A stretch of DNA of 35,241 nucleotides. Source: Pseudomonas sp. Its GTDB lineage: Bacteria; Pseudomonadota; Gammaproteobacteria; Pseudomonadales; Pseudomonadaceae. This document shows positions 1 through 9,244 of this stretch, in pieces. The stretch is from positions 1 to 35,241 of the forward strand of contig NZ_JAQGNX010000017.1 of assembly GCF_028293835.1 (NCBI RefSeq). The letters run 5' to 3'. Every line of letters begins with the position of its first letter. Positions within the stretch are counted from its first letter, which is position 1. A model generated the notes under the pieces. That model had not been told where the DNA came from. It did no database searches and saw only the letters and a program-made list of their open reading frames with translations. A program made the position numbers and the translations under genes.

Positions 1-56
1 ATAATCATTGACTCGGATCGCAGGCTCCTACAGGCGGTTGACCAAGTGGATAGCCC

Positions 57-2072
57 TCAAACCACTAACAACCGCTCGCGCAACTTGCCGATTTCGTCGC
101 GCATCTGTGCGGCAGCTTCGAATTCCAGGTCGCGGGCCAGTTGGTACATTTTCTCTTCCAACTGACGAATGCGTTTGGTGATCTCACTTGGCGAGCGCAG
201 TTCGGCTTCGTATTTGGCGTTTTCCTCGGCGGCTTTGGCCATGCCTTTGCGCTTTTTACTGCGCGAACCGGGCACAGTTGCGCCTTCCATGATGTCGGCA
301 ACGTCCTTGATCACGCCTTTCGGTGTGATGCCATGTTCCAGGTTGTAGGCGATTTGTTTGTCGCGACGCCGGTCGGTTTCGCCAATGGCCCGCTCCATGG
401 AACCGGTGATGCGGTCAGCGTAAAGAATCGCTCGGCCGTTGAGGTTACGGGCCGCACGACCGATGGTCTGGATCAGCGAGCGCTCCGAGCGCAAGAAGCC
501 TTCTTTATCGGCATCAAGAATCGCCACCAGCGACACTTCCGGCATGTCCAGGCCTTCGCGCAGCAGGTTGATCCCGACCAACACATCGAACACACCCAAA
601 CGCAGGTCACGAATGATTTCGACCCGTTCCACGGTATCGATGTCCGAGTGCAGATAACGCACCCGGCAGCCGTGGTCGGCCAGGTAATCGGTAAGATCTT
701 CAGACATACGTTTGGTCAAGGTCGTGACCAACACCCGCTCGCCCAGTGCGACGCGTTTGCCAATCTCCGACAGCAGGTCATCAACCTGGGTCAATGCCGG
801 ACGAATCTCGATTTGCGGATCAACCAGTCCGGTAGGCCGCACCAACTGCTCGATAACCCGTCCCGCGTGTTCCGCTTCATAGTTGCCCGGTGTCGCCGAA
901 ACGAAGATGGTTTGCGGGCTGACGCTTTCCCACTCGTCAAAGCGCATGGGCCGGTTATCCAGCGCCGACGGCAAGCGGAAGCCGTACTCCACCAGTGTTT
1001 CTTTACGCGAGCGGTCGCCCTTATACATTGCGCCCACTTGCGGCACGCTGACGTGGGATTCGTCGATTACCAGCAGCGCGTCGGCTGGCAAGTAATCGTA
1101 CAAGGTGGGCGGCGGCGCGCCTGAAGGACGTCCGGACAGGTAGCGTGAATAGTTTTCGATGCCGTTGCAGTAACCCAGCTCAAGGATCATTTCCAGATCG
1201 AAACGAGTCCGCTGCTCCAGACGTTGCGCTTCCACCAACTTGTTATTGCTGCGCAGGTATTCCAAACGTTCCTGAAGCTCGACCTTGATGTGCTCCATGG
1301 CATCCACCAGGGTTTCCCGGGGGGTGACGTAGTGGCTTTTTGGATAGAACGTGAAGCGCGGCAGCTTTCGAATCACCTCACCGGTCAACGGATCGAACGC
1401 CGACAAGCTTTCTACCTCGTCATCGAACAGCTCGATGCGGATCGCTTCGAGGTCCGATTCCGCCGGGTAGATGTCGATCACGTCGCCACGTACGCGGAAG
1501 GTTGCCCGAGCAAAATCCATGTCGTTGCGGGTGTATTGCAGGTCTGCCAAACGCCGTAACAGCGCCCGCTGGTCGAGTTTGTCGCCGCGGTCGACGTGCA
1601 GCACCATCTTCAGATAGGTTTCCGGGCTGCCCAAACCGTAGATGCAGGAGACGGTGGTGACGATAATCGCGTCTTTGCGCTCCAGCAACGCTTTGGTGGC
1701 GGACAAACGCATCTGCTCAATGTGATCGTTGATCGACGCATCCTTCTCGATGAAGGTGTCCGACGATGGCACATAAGCTTCTGGCTGGTAGTAGTCGTAA
1801 TAAGAAACGAAATATTCAACCGCGTTGTTCGGGAAAAACGCCTTGAACTCGCCGTACAACTGCGCGGCCAGGGTTTTGTTCGGCGCCAGGACCAGCGTCG
1901 GGCGCTGCACCTGAGCGATCACGTTGGCGATGCTGAAGGTCTTGCCGGAGCCTGTCACGCCCAGCAATGTCTGGTGCGCCAGCCCGGCTTCGATCCCTTC
2001 AACCATCAGGCGAATGGCCTCCGGCTGATCGCCAGCAGGTTGGAAACGGGTTACGAGCTGAAACTCGGACAT
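57..2072 (-). CDS. uvrB: UvrABC system protein B (excinuclease subunit)
   Basis: UvrB is the damage-verifying helicase-like subunit of nucleotide excision repair. It is loaded by UvrA onto lesions and then recruits the nuclease UvrC in the cytoplasm. The 671-residue length is normal for the family. Visible motifs are the Walker A P-loop GVTGSGKT (residues 38-45), the beta-hairpin that clamps DNA with its tyrosine-rich stretch [10 protein letters not shown] (91-100), the helicase DESH box, and a C-terminal UVR helical hairpin (about residues 630-665) that contacts UvrC. The ATG at 2072 is preceded by AGAGG at suitable spacing, which fixes the start. The gene diverges from the aminotransferase gene at 2402. 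I saw no convincing LexA box upstream, so SOS control is not supported here. Confidence 0.98.
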   Translation of the reverse strand: MSEFQLVTRFQPAGDQPEAIRLMVEGIEAGLAHQTLLGVTGSGKTFSIANVIAQVQRPTLVLAPNKTLAAQLYGEFKAFFPNNAVEYFVSYYDYYQPEAYVPSSDTFIEKDASINDHIEQMRLSATKALLERKDAIIVTTVSCIYGLGSPETYLKMVLHVDRGDKLDQRALLRRLADLQYTRNDMDFARATFRVRGDVIDIYPAESDLEAIRIELFDDEVESLSAFDPLTGEVIRKLPRFTFYPKSHYVTPRETLVDAMEHIKVELQERLEYLRSNNKLVEAQRLEQRTRFDLEMILELGYCNGIENYSRYLSGRPSGAPPPTLYDYLPADALLVIDESHVSVPQVGAMYKGDRSRKETLVEYGFRLPSALDNRPMRFDEWESVSPQTIFVSATPGNYEAEHAGRVIEQLVRPTGLVDPQIEIRPALTQVDDLLSEIGKRVALGERVLVTTLTKRMSEDLTDYLADHGCRVRYLHSDIDTVERVEIIRDLRLGVFDVLVGINLLREGLDMPEVSLVAILDADKEGFLRSERSLIQTIGRAARNLNGRAILYADRITGSMERAIGETDRRRDKQIAYNLEHGITPKGVIKDVADIMEGATVPGSRSKKRKGMAKAAEENAKYEAELRSPSEITKRIRQLEEKMYQLARDLEFEAAAQMRDEIGKLRERLLVV

Positions 2073-2401
2073 AAAAGACCTCTGGGTTCATTTTGACGCA
2101 GTACTGCCGGACGAGACGAGAAAGCTGCGAACAATGGACGCCGCCGGAAATACAGGAACACACTACAAATGGAGTCAGTGGCGCGCCCTTTCAAGCGGTC
2201 GGAGTCATATGGGGTTAAACAATTGCCCTTGCCATTTTGTCCGGTACCAAAAAATAAACTGAAAAACCACTAAAAATGCCTCTTATCCTGTCGCCGCGCA
2301 CAACGATGGCCTCTATACTAGCTCCCCGTTTGTGCACCGCTCTAGTGCAATCGGCCGGAGCGTTGTATCCCTTCACTCCTCCATTCAGAGCCGTCGCAAA
2401 A
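2073..2401. other. Divergent intergenic region between uvrB and the aminotransferase
   Basis: This 329-bp gap separates two divergent genes. It holds a probable promoter for the aminotransferase (see 2291-2319). The aminotransferase reading frame stays open upstream to 2276, but that extension has no family match and contains the promoter, so it is treated as noncoding. No small gene, LexA box or terminator could be supported. Confidence 0.6.
2291..2319 (+). promoter_or_regulatory. Candidate sigma-70 promoter for the aromatic aminotransferase
   Basis: A near-consensus -10 box TATACT lies at 2314-2319. A weak -35 (TCGCCG, 2291-2296) sits exactly 17 bp upstream. Transcription would begin near 2326 and leave a leader of about 75 nt before the ATG at 2402. 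The -35 is poor, so an activator or another promoter is possible. Confidence 0.4.
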
Positions 2402-3595
2402 ATGAGCCTGTTCTCCGCTGTCGAAATGGCACCCCGCGATCCAATCCTGGGCCTCAACGAAGCATTCAATGCCGACACCCGAACGCATAAGGTAAACCTT
2501 GGCGTGGGCGTGTACTGCAACGAAGAGGGGCGAATTCCACTCCTGCGTGCCGTTGCTGAAGCTGAAGCCATTCGCGTGGCTCAACACGCTGCTCGCGGTT
2601 ACTTGCCCATCGACGGTATCGCCGCCTACGATTTGGCGGTACAAAAACTGCTGTTTGGCGCTGATTCGCCATTGCTGGCTTCGGGCCGGGTGCTGACTGT
2701 TCAGGCTGTCGGCGGTACCGGTGCATTGAAGATCGGCGCTGACTTCCTCAAGCAGCTCAAACCAGACGCCGTCGTCGCTATCAGCGACCCAAGCTGGGAA
2801 AACCACCGCGCCCTGTTCGAGACCGCCGGCTTCCCGGTACAGAACTATCGCTACTATGATGCGACCAGCCATGACGTAGACCGTTCCGGCATGTTGGAGG
2901 ATTTGCAAAACCTGCCGTCCGGCTCGATCGTGGTGCTGCATGCGTGCTGCCATAACCCCACCGGCGTCGATCTGGCTCCAGAAGACTGGAAAAAAATCCT
3001 CGAAGTGCTCAAAGCCAAGGGCCACGTGCCGTTTCTGGACATGGCGTATCAGGGTTTCGGCGACGGTATTGATGAAGACGCGGCAGCTGTGCGCTTATTC
3101 GCCGAGTCGGGCCTGACCTTCTTCGCTTCCAGTTCGTTTTCGAAATCGTTCTCTTTGTACGGCGAACGCGTCGGCGCGCTGTCCATCGTGACCGATTCAA
3201 AGGACGAGACTGCCCGGGTACTGTCCCAGGTCAAACGCGTCATCCGCACCAACTACTCCAACCCACCGACCCACGGCGCGATTATCGTGGCTGCGGTGTT
3301 GAACAGCCCTGAGCTGCGTGGGGTATGGGAAGAAGAACTGGGGGAGATGCGCCTGCGAATTCGCGGCATGCGTCAGGCCATGGTTAATGGTCTTGCGGCA
3401 TTGACTGACCGGGATTTCAGCTTCGTTGGTCGCCAACGCGGGATGTTCTCCTACTCCGGACTGACCAGCGAGCAAGTCGGCCGCCTGCAGACCGAGTTTG
3501 GTATCTATGCGCTGGACACCGGGCGCATTTGTGTTGCAGCGTTGAACAAGAACAACATTGATGCGGTAGTCAAGGCCATTGTTCAGGTGATTTAA
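2402..3595 (+). CDS. Aromatic amino acid aminotransferase (class I, TyrB/PhhC-like)
   Basis: This PLP enzyme of the aspartate aminotransferase fold I family exchanges amino groups between tyrosine, phenylalanine or aspartate and 2-oxoglutarate. It is probably cytoplasmic. The 397-residue length from this ATG is the normal family length. The Schiff-base lysine is K248 in SSSFSKSFSLYGER, the NPTG motif is at 185-188, and the phosphate/pyridine-binding DMAYQGFG is at 213-220. The open frame extends 42 codons upstream, but the family begins at MSLFSAVEMAPRDPILGL, so 2402 is chosen. The Shine-Dalgarno is weak. The gene stands alone and is followed by a REPIN. Close relatives include tyrB of enterobacteria and phhC of pseudomonads; sequence alone does not decide which substrate dominates. 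Confidence 0.93.
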   Translation: MSLFSAVEMAPRDPILGLNEAFNADTRTHKVNLGVGVYCNEEGRIPLLRAVAEAEAIRVAQHAARGYLPIDGIAAYDLAVQKLLFGADSPLLASGRVLTVQAVGGTGALKIGADFLKQLKPDAVVAISDPSWENHRALFETAGFPVQNYRYYDATSHDVDRSGMLEDLQNLPSGSIVVLHACCHNPTGVDLAPEDWKKILEVLKAKGHVPFLDMAYQGFGDGIDEDAAAVRLFAESGLTFFASSSFSKSFSLYGERVGALSIVTDSKDETARVLSQVKRVIRTNYSNPPTHGAIIVAAVLNSPELRGVWEEELGEMRLRIRGMRQAMVNGLAALTDRDFSFVGRQRGMFSYSGLTSEQVGRLQTEFGIYALDTGRICVAALNKNNIDAVVKAIVQVI

Positions 3596-3642
3596 GGCCT
3601 TGGTTTTGCGGTCGCTTCAACGTTATCGCCACACCGAGAATC

Positions 3643-3721
3643 TGTAGGAGCCAACGTGTTGGCGAGGCGGTATATCAGACATACCGCGGTTTTTTCTTAC
3701 CAACAAGATGGCTCCTACACA
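3643..3721. repeat. REPIN (two inverted REP palindromes)
   Basis: The segment begins TGTAGGAGCCAACGTGTTGG and ends with an inverted copy, GGCTCCTACA, with internal palindromes AACGTGTTGGCGAGGCGGT and ACCGCGG between them. This is the layout of Pseudomonas REP doublets mobilised by RAYT transposases. It lies between the aminotransferase and the convergent oxygenase gene. A second, more degraded copy lies at 17318-17394. Confidence 0.8.
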
Positions 3722-3745
3722 GTTGTTTCCAGCCAACGATTCAAT

Positions 3746-4708
3746 TCACCCCTTCTTCCGATACGCCATCGAGTCATCTATTCGCTTGAGTATGTAATCC
3801 CCCGCTGCGACTGGAGGGTACAAGCTGGTGGCGGCATCAATGCCCAGATCACACGGGTCGACCACGGCACTGTAGGTGGGGTCGAAGAAGGTCGCGATGG
3901 AATAGCGTTCGTGACCGGATTTATTGATGACCCGGTGCAAGGTCGAACGGAAGCGGTTGTTCGACCAATGCGCCAACAAGTCACCGACATTGACCACCAG
4001 GCTGCCCGGAATCGGCGTCGCGTCTATCCAGCTGTCGCTGCTTAATTCACGCACCTGCAAGCCGCCGCTGTTGTCTTGATACAGCAAAGTAATGCAGCCG
4101 TAGTCCGTGTGCGGGGCAACACCAAACTGATCAGCTTCAGCAATGGGTGGATGCGGTGGGTAATACACCATCTGCGTACGTTGCAGGGGCTTGTCATATT
4201 TGCCGCTGAAGAAATCGCTTTCGATGCCCAGCCCGGTCGCCACGGCCACCAACAGGTCAGCGCCCGCCTTGCCTATTTCGGTGTAGTACTGCCCCAGCGC
4301 GGCTTGCAGTTCCGGCATGAATTCAGGCCATTGGTTGGGACCGCGCAACGCCTCACCGGCCAAGACACTGGGATCGTTTTCAGGCAGTTCCAGGCCGATG
4401 CTGAAAAACTCCTTGAGATCCGGCTTGGTGGCTTCGTACATCAGCGCTCCGCCCAGCGCATGCCAGCCTCGGTGACGCTTGTTCACTGCCACTTGGCGTT
4501 TGGTCTCGGAGGGGTAGGCGAAAAACGTCTTCGCGGCGGCCATGGCGCGGTCAATCACGGCTTGCGGAACGCCATGGTTCACAATGTAGAAAAAGCCGAT
4601 TTCACTGCAGGCCTGGCGAATCGCATCACCGGCGCGGCGGATACTGGCTTGATCACCCTCGCGAACACCGGACATATCGATCAATGGGAGATTGGCGCTG
4701 GCGGTCAT
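3746..4708 (-). CDS. 2-oxoglutarate/Fe(II)-dependent oxygenase, isopenicillin N synthase family
   Basis: This is a soluble non-haem iron oxygenase with an N-terminal DIOX_N-type segment (LPLIDMSGV, then GFFYIVNHGVP at 38-48) and a C-terminal jelly-roll core. The iron triad is complete: H200 and D202 (APHTDYG) and H258 (TLHRVIN). R268 and S270 (RYS) would bind 2-oxoglutarate. Length 320 is normal for this bacterial group. The ATG at 4708 follows AGGAGC. The gene is transcribed away from the ammonia-lyase cluster, but an operator-like site (4774-4787) nearly identical to the one in the ammonia-lyase promoter lies 66 bp upstream. I therefore infer that it belongs to the same regulon. Its substrate is unknown; an imidazole or amino-acid-derived compound would suit the context. 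Confidence 0.88.
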   Translation of the reverse strand: MTASANLPLIDMSGVREGDQASIRRAGDAIRQACSEIGFFYIVNHGVPQAVIDRAMAAAKTFFAYPSETKRQVAVNKRHRGWHALGGALMYEATKPDLKEFFSIGLELPENDPSVLAGEALRGPNQWPEFMPELQAALGQYYTEIGKAGADLLVAVATGLGIESDFFSGKYDKPLQRTQMVYYPPHPPIAEADQFGVAPHTDYGCITLLYQDNSGGLQVRELSSDSWIDATPIPGSLVVNVGDLLAHWSNNRFRSTLHRVINKSGHERYSIATFFDPTYSAVVDPCDLGIDAATSLYPPVAAGDYILKRIDDSMAYRKKG

Positions 4709-4773
4709 GCTTGCTCCTGTTATTAAGGTCGAAAAGCGGTGTGTGACAGTGGATCAAACAGCGGTGGGACGAA

Positions 4774-4787
4774 CCGGTATATACAGG
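4774..4787. promoter_or_regulatory. HutC/GntR-type operator copy 1 (oxygenase side)
   Basis: The sequence CCGGTATATACAGG differs at one base from the perfect palindrome at 5062-5075. It lies 66 bp upstream of the oxygenase start. HutC regulators of Pseudomonas are known to bind sites with a TGTATATACA-like core. The regulator is presumably the GntR/UTRA protein encoded at 13623-14360. Confidence 0.72.
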
Positions 4788-5053
4788 CCTAAGCATTTAC
4801 TGTGCCGTCGACTGTTGCCCTCGCTGCAAACGCTGGCGCCAACGCTCACCGGGCGCTGTTCAGGTCTCCAGAGCGGAAGTGCACCCGTGGCTCCGGGGTT
4901 TCTGTTTGCCCCAGCACTGTGCGGGGCGACCCCATTAGGTGCAACTTTTGGTGACAAGTGCGCTTGCAGCGCCCACCGGGACTTCTATTCGTTCAGGGGA
5001 AACAGCCCTGTGCAGACGCTTAAAGGCCATCCACTGACATATTGGCCTGCATC

Positions 5054-5082
5054 TTGCCTTACCTGTATATACAGGCTTATAT
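5054..5082 (+). promoter_or_regulatory. Promoter of the ammonia-lyase cluster
   Basis: A -35 TTGCCT (5054-5059) and a -10 TTATAT (5077-5082) are separated by exactly 17 bp. The 14-bp operator palindrome lies wholly within the spacer, an arrangement that fits direct repression by blocking RNA polymerase. The predicted start of transcription is near 5089, which gives a leader of about 30 nt. Confidence 0.68.
5062..5075. promoter_or_regulatory. HutC/GntR-type operator copy 2 (perfect palindrome)
   Basis: CCTGTATATACAGG is identical to its reverse complement over all 14 bases. It sits between the -35 and -10 boxes of the ammonia-lyase promoter. It is the best of the three copies and probably the consensus for the regulator at 13623-14360. 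Confidence 0.8.
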
Positions 5083-5118
5083 CGCTCACTTCTCAACACC
5101 GAATTCAGGACAGTCCCT

Positions 5119-6648
5119 ATGCAAGCGACACTGCTGCTTACGCCCGGCCAATTTACCCTCGAACAACTGCGCGCTGTCTATCAACAGCAAATACCGTTCG
5201 AACTTGACTCTGCGGCGCGTGAGGCAGTGGACGCCAGCACCCGCACGGTTAATGAAATCATTGCCAACCAGCGCACGGTATACGGCATCAACACCGGCTT
5301 CGGCCTGCTGGCGCGCACGTCCATTCCTACTGAATCACTGGCCAAGCTGCAACGCAACTTACTGTTGTCGCACTGCACCGGCACCGGTCCGCTGCTGGAT
5401 GATGCCAGCGTCGCACTGATTATGGCCCTCAAGGTCGGCTCACTGGCGCGCGGGTTTTCAGGGATTCGCTGGGAAGTGATTCAGGCCCTCAGCGCGCTGT
5501 ACGCGGCCAAGGTCTATCCATGCATCCCGTCCCAAGGTTCGGTGGGCGCGTCCGGCGACCTCGCGCCGCTGGCCCATATGTCGGCGGTATTGATCGGCAT
5601 TGGCCGGGTGCGCCACGAAGGCCGGGAAATGGATGCGGTGGAAGGCTTGGCGCTGGCTGGCCTTGAACCCATGGTGCTTGGGCCAAAAGAAGGTCTGGCA
5701 CTCATCAACGGCACCCAAGTGTCCACCGCCCTCGCCCTGCGCGGTTTGTTCGCCACTGAAAAGCTGTTTAGCGCCGCAGTCGTTGCCGGCAGCCTCAGCG
5801 TTGAAGCGCTCAAGGGTTCAGACGTACCGTTTGACGCGCGGATTCAAGCGGTGCGCGGTCAACCGGGACAAATTGATGTGGCCCAGTTCTATCGCGAACT
5901 GTTGGCCCAGAGTGAAATTCGTGAATCACACCGCGATTGCGACCGCGTCCAAGACCCGTACTCGCTGCGCTGCCAACCCCAAGTGATGGGCGCGTGCCTG
6001 GACCATATGCGCTTCGCCGCCACTGTTTTCCTGCGTGAAGCCAATGCGGTGTCCGATAACCCGCTGGTATTCAGTGCCGACGGCGACGTGCTGTCCGGCG
6101 GTAACTTCCACGCCGAGCCGGTGGCCATGGCCTCCGACGTATTGGCGCTGGCCATTTCTGAAATCGGTGCGCTGTCGGAACGGCGCATCGCGCAATTGGT
6201 GGACCCGGCATTGTCGGGCCTGCCAGCCTTTCTGGTCCGTGAAGGCGGTTTGAACTCCGGCTTCATGATTGCCCAAGTCACCGCTGCGGCTCTGGCTTCG
6301 GAAAACAAAACCCTCGCCCACCCGGCTTCTGTCGACAGCTTGCCGACCTCGGCCAACCAGGAAGACCACGTGTCGATGGCGACGTTCGCGGCCCGTCGCC
6401 TGCTGGACATGGCGGGTAACAGCAGCGCAGTGGTGGCCATCGAGGTGCTGGCTGCCGCCCAAGGCATCGATTTGCATGCGCCGTTGCACACCTCGCAATT
6501 GCTCGGCGAAGTAGTGGCAATGATCCGCAGCGAAGTCGCCCATTACGACGAAGACCGCTATTTCGCGCCGGACATTGCCGCCGCTCGGGCGTGGGTCGAA
6601 GGCGGCGCGTTTGGTCGGTGGTTGCCGTTCCAGCGTTTGCACGGTTAA
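5119..6648 (+). CDS. Histidine ammonia-lyase, second-copy type
   Basis: This cytoplasmic MIO enzyme removes ammonia from L-histidine to give urocanate. Length 509 is normal. Residues A144-S145-G146 in [15 protein letters not shown] form the MIO cofactor, and Y55 in YGINTGFG is the catalytic tyrosine. Two positions favour histidine over phenylalanine or tyrosine: S84-H85 (LLLSHCTG) at the selectivity site, and E415 in NQEDHVSM, which matches the imidazole-binding glutamate known in Pseudomonas HAL. The ATG at 5119 follows CAGGAC. The gene is not beside hutU, hutI or hutG here. It heads a series with two hydroxyacid dehydrogenases, an importer, an aminotransferase and a HutC-like regulator, so it is likely a dedicated paralogue. 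Activity on a modified histidine cannot be excluded. Confidence 0.9.
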   Translation: MQATLLLTPGQFTLEQLRAVYQQQIPFELDSAAREAVDASTRTVNEIIANQRTVYGINTGFGLLARTSIPTESLAKLQRNLLLSHCTGTGPLLDDASVALIMALKVGSLARGFSGIRWEVIQALSALYAAKVYPCIPSQGSVGASGDLAPLAHMSAVLIGIGRVRHEGREMDAVEGLALAGLEPMVLGPKEGLALINGTQVSTALALRGLFATEKLFSAAVVAGSLSVEALKGSDVPFDARIQAVRGQPGQIDVAQFYRELLAQSEIRESHRDCDRVQDPYSLRCQPQVMGACLDHMRFAATVFLREANAVSDNPLVFSADGDVLSGGNFHAEPVAMASDVLALAISEIGALSERRIAQLVDPALSGLPAFLVREGGLNSGFMIAQVTAAALASENKTLAHPASVDSLPTSANQEDHVSMATFAARRLLDMAGNSSAVVAIEVLAAAQGIDLHAPLHTSQLLGEVVAMIRSEVAHYDEDRYFAPDIAAARAWVEGGAFGRWLPFQRLHG

Positions 6649-6654
6649 GCCTTC

Positions 6655-7863
6655 ATGCGCCGCTTTCATTCCGGCAGTGACTTTCGCCGTGCCCATAGCG
6701 TTGCCGAATTGGCCGCGATGGCCCGTCGCCGGTTGCCGAATTTCGCCTGGGAATATCTAGAAGGCGGCGCCGAAGAGGAAGTGACCCTCAGGCGCAATCG
6801 GCAGGCGTTTTCCGAGATTGGCTTGCTGCCACAGACCCTGGTGGCCTGCCATGAAACCCATACCCGGCGTTCGATTTTCGGCGCATCGATACCGCTGCCC
6901 ATGATCATCGGCCCCACAGGCTATAACGGTATGCTCCATCGCGATGCCGATCTACACCTGGCGCGGGCAGCCACCAAGCGCGGCCTGCCGTTTACCCTGA
7001 GCACGGTGTCCACCAGCTCTCTGGAGCAAATAGTCGCGGCGGTGCCCGAGGTCAATTTATGGTTTCAGCTGTATTGCCTGCGCGACCCACGGGTGCAAAC
7101 CGATTTGCTGCAACGGGCTGATGCTGTCGGTTGTAAAACCCTGTTATTGACCAGCGACGCCGTGCTGCTGGGCAATCGTGAATGGGACAAGCGTAACTTC
7201 GTCAAGCCACGGCATTTGAGCCTGCGCAACAAGTTTGACGTACTGCGCCATCCGCGCTGGTTCAAGCAAGCCGTGTGGCCACATGGCCTGCCGATCTTGG
7301 CAAATGTCGAACGCTATCTACCTGCCGACCAGCGCACCATCGAAGGCGCCGCGCACTTTATCGGGGCACAAATGGACACCGGCCTCGACTGGGAAGCCCT
7401 GGCGCGTCTACGTGACAGCTGGCCACACCAACTGGTGCTTAAGGGCGTGCTGCACCCTGCGGATGCGGAAAAAGCCGTGGCCCTGGGACTCGATGGTTTG
7501 GTGGTCAGCAATCATGGCGGACGCCAGCTCGACGGTGCGCCCGCCAGCATTGATTGCTTGCCGGCGATTGCCGCCGTTGCCAAGGGTAAACTGACCCTGC
7601 TGCTGGACAGCGGCGTGCGCCGTGGCACCGACATTCTCAAGGCCTGCGCGCTAGGCGCCGATGCCGTGCTACTCGGCCGTGCGACCTTGTATGGCGTGGC
7701 CGTGGGCGGTGAGGCCGGTGCCGGTCATGCACTGGATTTGCTGGCGCAGGAATTGCGTCTTGCACTGGCATTATTGGGCAAGCCGGACTTGGATCAACTC
7801 GACCGTCTCGACCTGCACGTCACGTCTAATTCACCCTTTTCCATGAGCCGAACCGATGAATGA
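6655..7863 (+). CDS. FMN-dependent 2-hydroxyacid dehydrogenase (LldD/MdlB family)
   Basis: Flavoproteins of this TIM-barrel family oxidise L-(S)-2-hydroxy acids such as L-lactate, mandelate or glycolate to 2-oxo acids. The conserved active-site set can be followed: Y34 (EYLEGGAEEE), Y140 (WFQLY), D168 in the TSDA stretch, K263 (LVLKGV), and the catalytic base H287 with R290 in SNHGGRQLD. Length 402 is slightly longer than typical. It starts 6 bp after the ammonia-lyase stop and its 3' end overlaps the next gene by 8 bp, so the genes are co-transcribed. With an ammonia-lyase and an aminotransferase in the same unit, an aryl or imidazolyl lactate is a likelier substrate than lactate itself. That substrate is inferred. 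Confidence 0.9.
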   Translation: MRRFHSGSDFRRAHSVAELAAMARRRLPNFAWEYLEGGAEEEVTLRRNRQAFSEIGLLPQTLVACHETHTRRSIFGASIPLPMIIGPTGYNGMLHRDADLHLARAATKRGLPFTLSTVSTSSLEQIVAAVPEVNLWFQLYCLRDPRVQTDLLQRADAVGCKTLLLTSDAVLLGNREWDKRNFVKPRHLSLRNKFDVLRHPRWFKQAVWPHGLPILANVERYLPADQRTIEGAAHFIGAQMDTGLDWEALARLRDSWPHQLVLKGVLHPADAEKAVALGLDGLVVSNHGGRQLDGAPASIDCLPAIAAVAKGKLTLLLDSGVRRGTDILKACALGADAVLLGRATLYGVAVGGEAGAGHALDLLAQELRLALALLGKPDLDQLDRLDLHVTSNSPFSMSRTDE

Positions 7864-9232
7864 TCTGCAACAGACCCTCGATCAATTGCGCACCGCGCTG
7901 GGTGCAACGGCGGTGCTCACTGGCGCGGCAATCAGTCAACGGCATTACAGCGACTGGACCGGCCATGCGCCGGCGTGTCCGGCCGCGCTGCTGTTGCCGA
8001 GCTCCACCCAGCAGGTTGCCGACGCGCTGCGCATTTGCAACGCGGCGGGTCAATCGGTGGTGCCCCAAGGTGGCATGACCGGCCTGGCGGGGGGCGCTGT
8101 GCCACGGGAGACTGACATTGCGCTGTCATTGGAGCGCCTGCGCGGCATCGAAGAAATCGACTCAGCCGCCGCTACGGTCAGCGTCTGGGCCGGGACTACG
8201 CTTCAAGAGATTCAGCAGGCCGCGCTGGACGCCGGTTTCTTGTTTCCCCTGGACCTGGGCGCTCGCGGCTCGTGCCAGATCGGCGGCAATATCGCGACCA
8301 ATGCCGGAGGCAACGCAGTGATCCGCTACGGCATGACTCGGGATCTGGTCCTGGGCCTTGAAGTGGTGTTGGCCGACGGTCGCGTGCTGAATTTGCTCAA
8401 CAAGATGATCAAGAACAATTGTGGTTATGACCTGAAACAGTGCTTTATCGGCAGCGAAGGCACCCTTGGAGTGATCACCCGCGCCATTTTGAAGCTTGCG
8501 CCATTGCCGGGCGAAACCACCACCCTGCTCTGTGCCCTGCCCGACTATGCCAGCGCTGTCAGTTTGCTCCGAAGGTTGCAGCGTAGCGCCGGCACACCCC
8601 AGGCCTATGAACTGATGTGGCAAGACTTTTTCCGCCTCGGCGTGTCATGGCTGGAAAACCCTGTGCCGCCAATGTCAGACGAGCATCCGCTGTACGTGTT
8701 GTTTGAATCCGCCGGGCCGCGAGAAGTGCTGGAGCAGACGCTGGAGGCAGCACTTGAGGCCGGAGAAGTCATCGACGCGGTGTTAGCCAGTTCGCACACT
8801 CAGGCACGCGCCCTGTGGAAGATTCGTGAAGCCACGGGGGAGTTCCCGCTGCGCATGACCCCGCTGAATTTCGACGTCAGCCTGCCTATCGGACAGATCG
8901 GCGAGTTTGCCGAACTGTGTCGCCAACGCCTGGAACTTCGGTGGCCCGGTAACCACAGCGTGTATTTCGGCCACATCGGTGACAGCAACTTGCACCTGAC
9001 GGTGGACTGTAATTCGTTGCCGCAACCGGCGCCGATTCTAGAGATTGAAGAACTGGTCTATACCGCTGTCGGCGAATTGGGCGGATCGGTGTCGGCTGAA
9101 CACGGCATTGGCCTGCTCAAGCGCGAGTTTCTTCATCACTCGGTAGATGATCAGGCGCGTCAGGCGATGCAACAGCTCAAGGATTGCTACGACCCACGGG
9201 GCATCCTCAACCCTGGAAAAATTCTCGGCTGA
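7856..9232 (+). CDS. FAD-binding 2-hydroxyacid dehydrogenase (GlcD / D-lactate dehydrogenase type)
   Basis: This protein has an N-terminal PCMH-type FAD domain, with VPQGGMTGLAGGAVP near residue 65 and GGNIATNAGGN near 145, and a C-terminal FAD-oxidase domain with the metal-binding GHIGDSNLH and EHGIGLLKRE motifs. The family oxidises D-2-hydroxy acids (D-lactate, D-2-hydroxyglutarate, glycolate). Length 458 is normal. The start overlaps the preceding FMN dehydrogenase gene by 8 bp, which implies translational coupling. Its placement beside an L-type dehydrogenase suggests that the pathway handles both enantiomers of one hydroxy acid. Electron acceptor and substrate cannot be read from the sequence. 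Confidence 0.9.
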   Translation: MNDLQQTLDQLRTALGATAVLTGAAISQRHYSDWTGHAPACPAALLLPSSTQQVADALRICNAAGQSVVPQGGMTGLAGGAVPRETDIALSLERLRGIEEIDSAAATVSVWAGTTLQEIQQAALDAGFLFPLDLGARGSCQIGGNIATNAGGNAVIRYGMTRDLVLGLEVVLADGRVLNLLNKMIKNNCGYDLKQCFIGSEGTLGVITRAILKLAPLPGETTTLLCALPDYASAVSLLRRLQRSAGTPQAYELMWQDFFRLGVSWLENPVPPMSDEHPLYVLFESAGPREVLEQTLEAALEAGEVIDAVLASSHTQARALWKIREATGEFPLRMTPLNFDVSLPIGQIGEFAELCRQRLELRWPGNHSVYFGHIGDSNLHLTVDCNSLPQPAPILEIEELVYTAVGELGGSVSAEHGIGLLKREFLHHSVDDQARQAMQQLKDCYDPRGILNPGKILG

Positions 9233-9244
9233 CGGTCATCGCTG

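Larger units (their letters stand above)
4709..5118. other. Divergent control region between the oxygenase and ammonia-lyase genes
   Basis: This 410-bp gap has no supported gene. It contains two near-identical operator-like palindromes at 4774-4787 and 5062-5075, and a promoter pointing right at 5054-5082. The middle part (about 4800-5040) shows no recognisable feature. Confidence 0.7.

Noticed and set aside
141..1124. 327-codon open frame on the plus strand opposite uvrB
   Set aside because: It mirrors uvrB codons, has no family pattern and no ribosome site, and is a typical antisense shadow in GC-rich DNA.
2073..2200. LexA (SOS) box upstream of uvrB
   Set aside because: No CTG-N10-CAG-like palindrome with an AT-rich centre was found in front of the start.
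2276..2401. N-terminal extension of the aromatic aminotransferase
   Set aside because: The extra 42 codons have no family match and contain the probable promoter. The family start is at 2402.
5119..6648. Reading the ammonia-lyase as a phenylalanine or tyrosine ammonia-lyase
   Set aside because: S84-H85 and the NQED glutamate are histidine-type. PAL and TAL usually have other residues at these sites.
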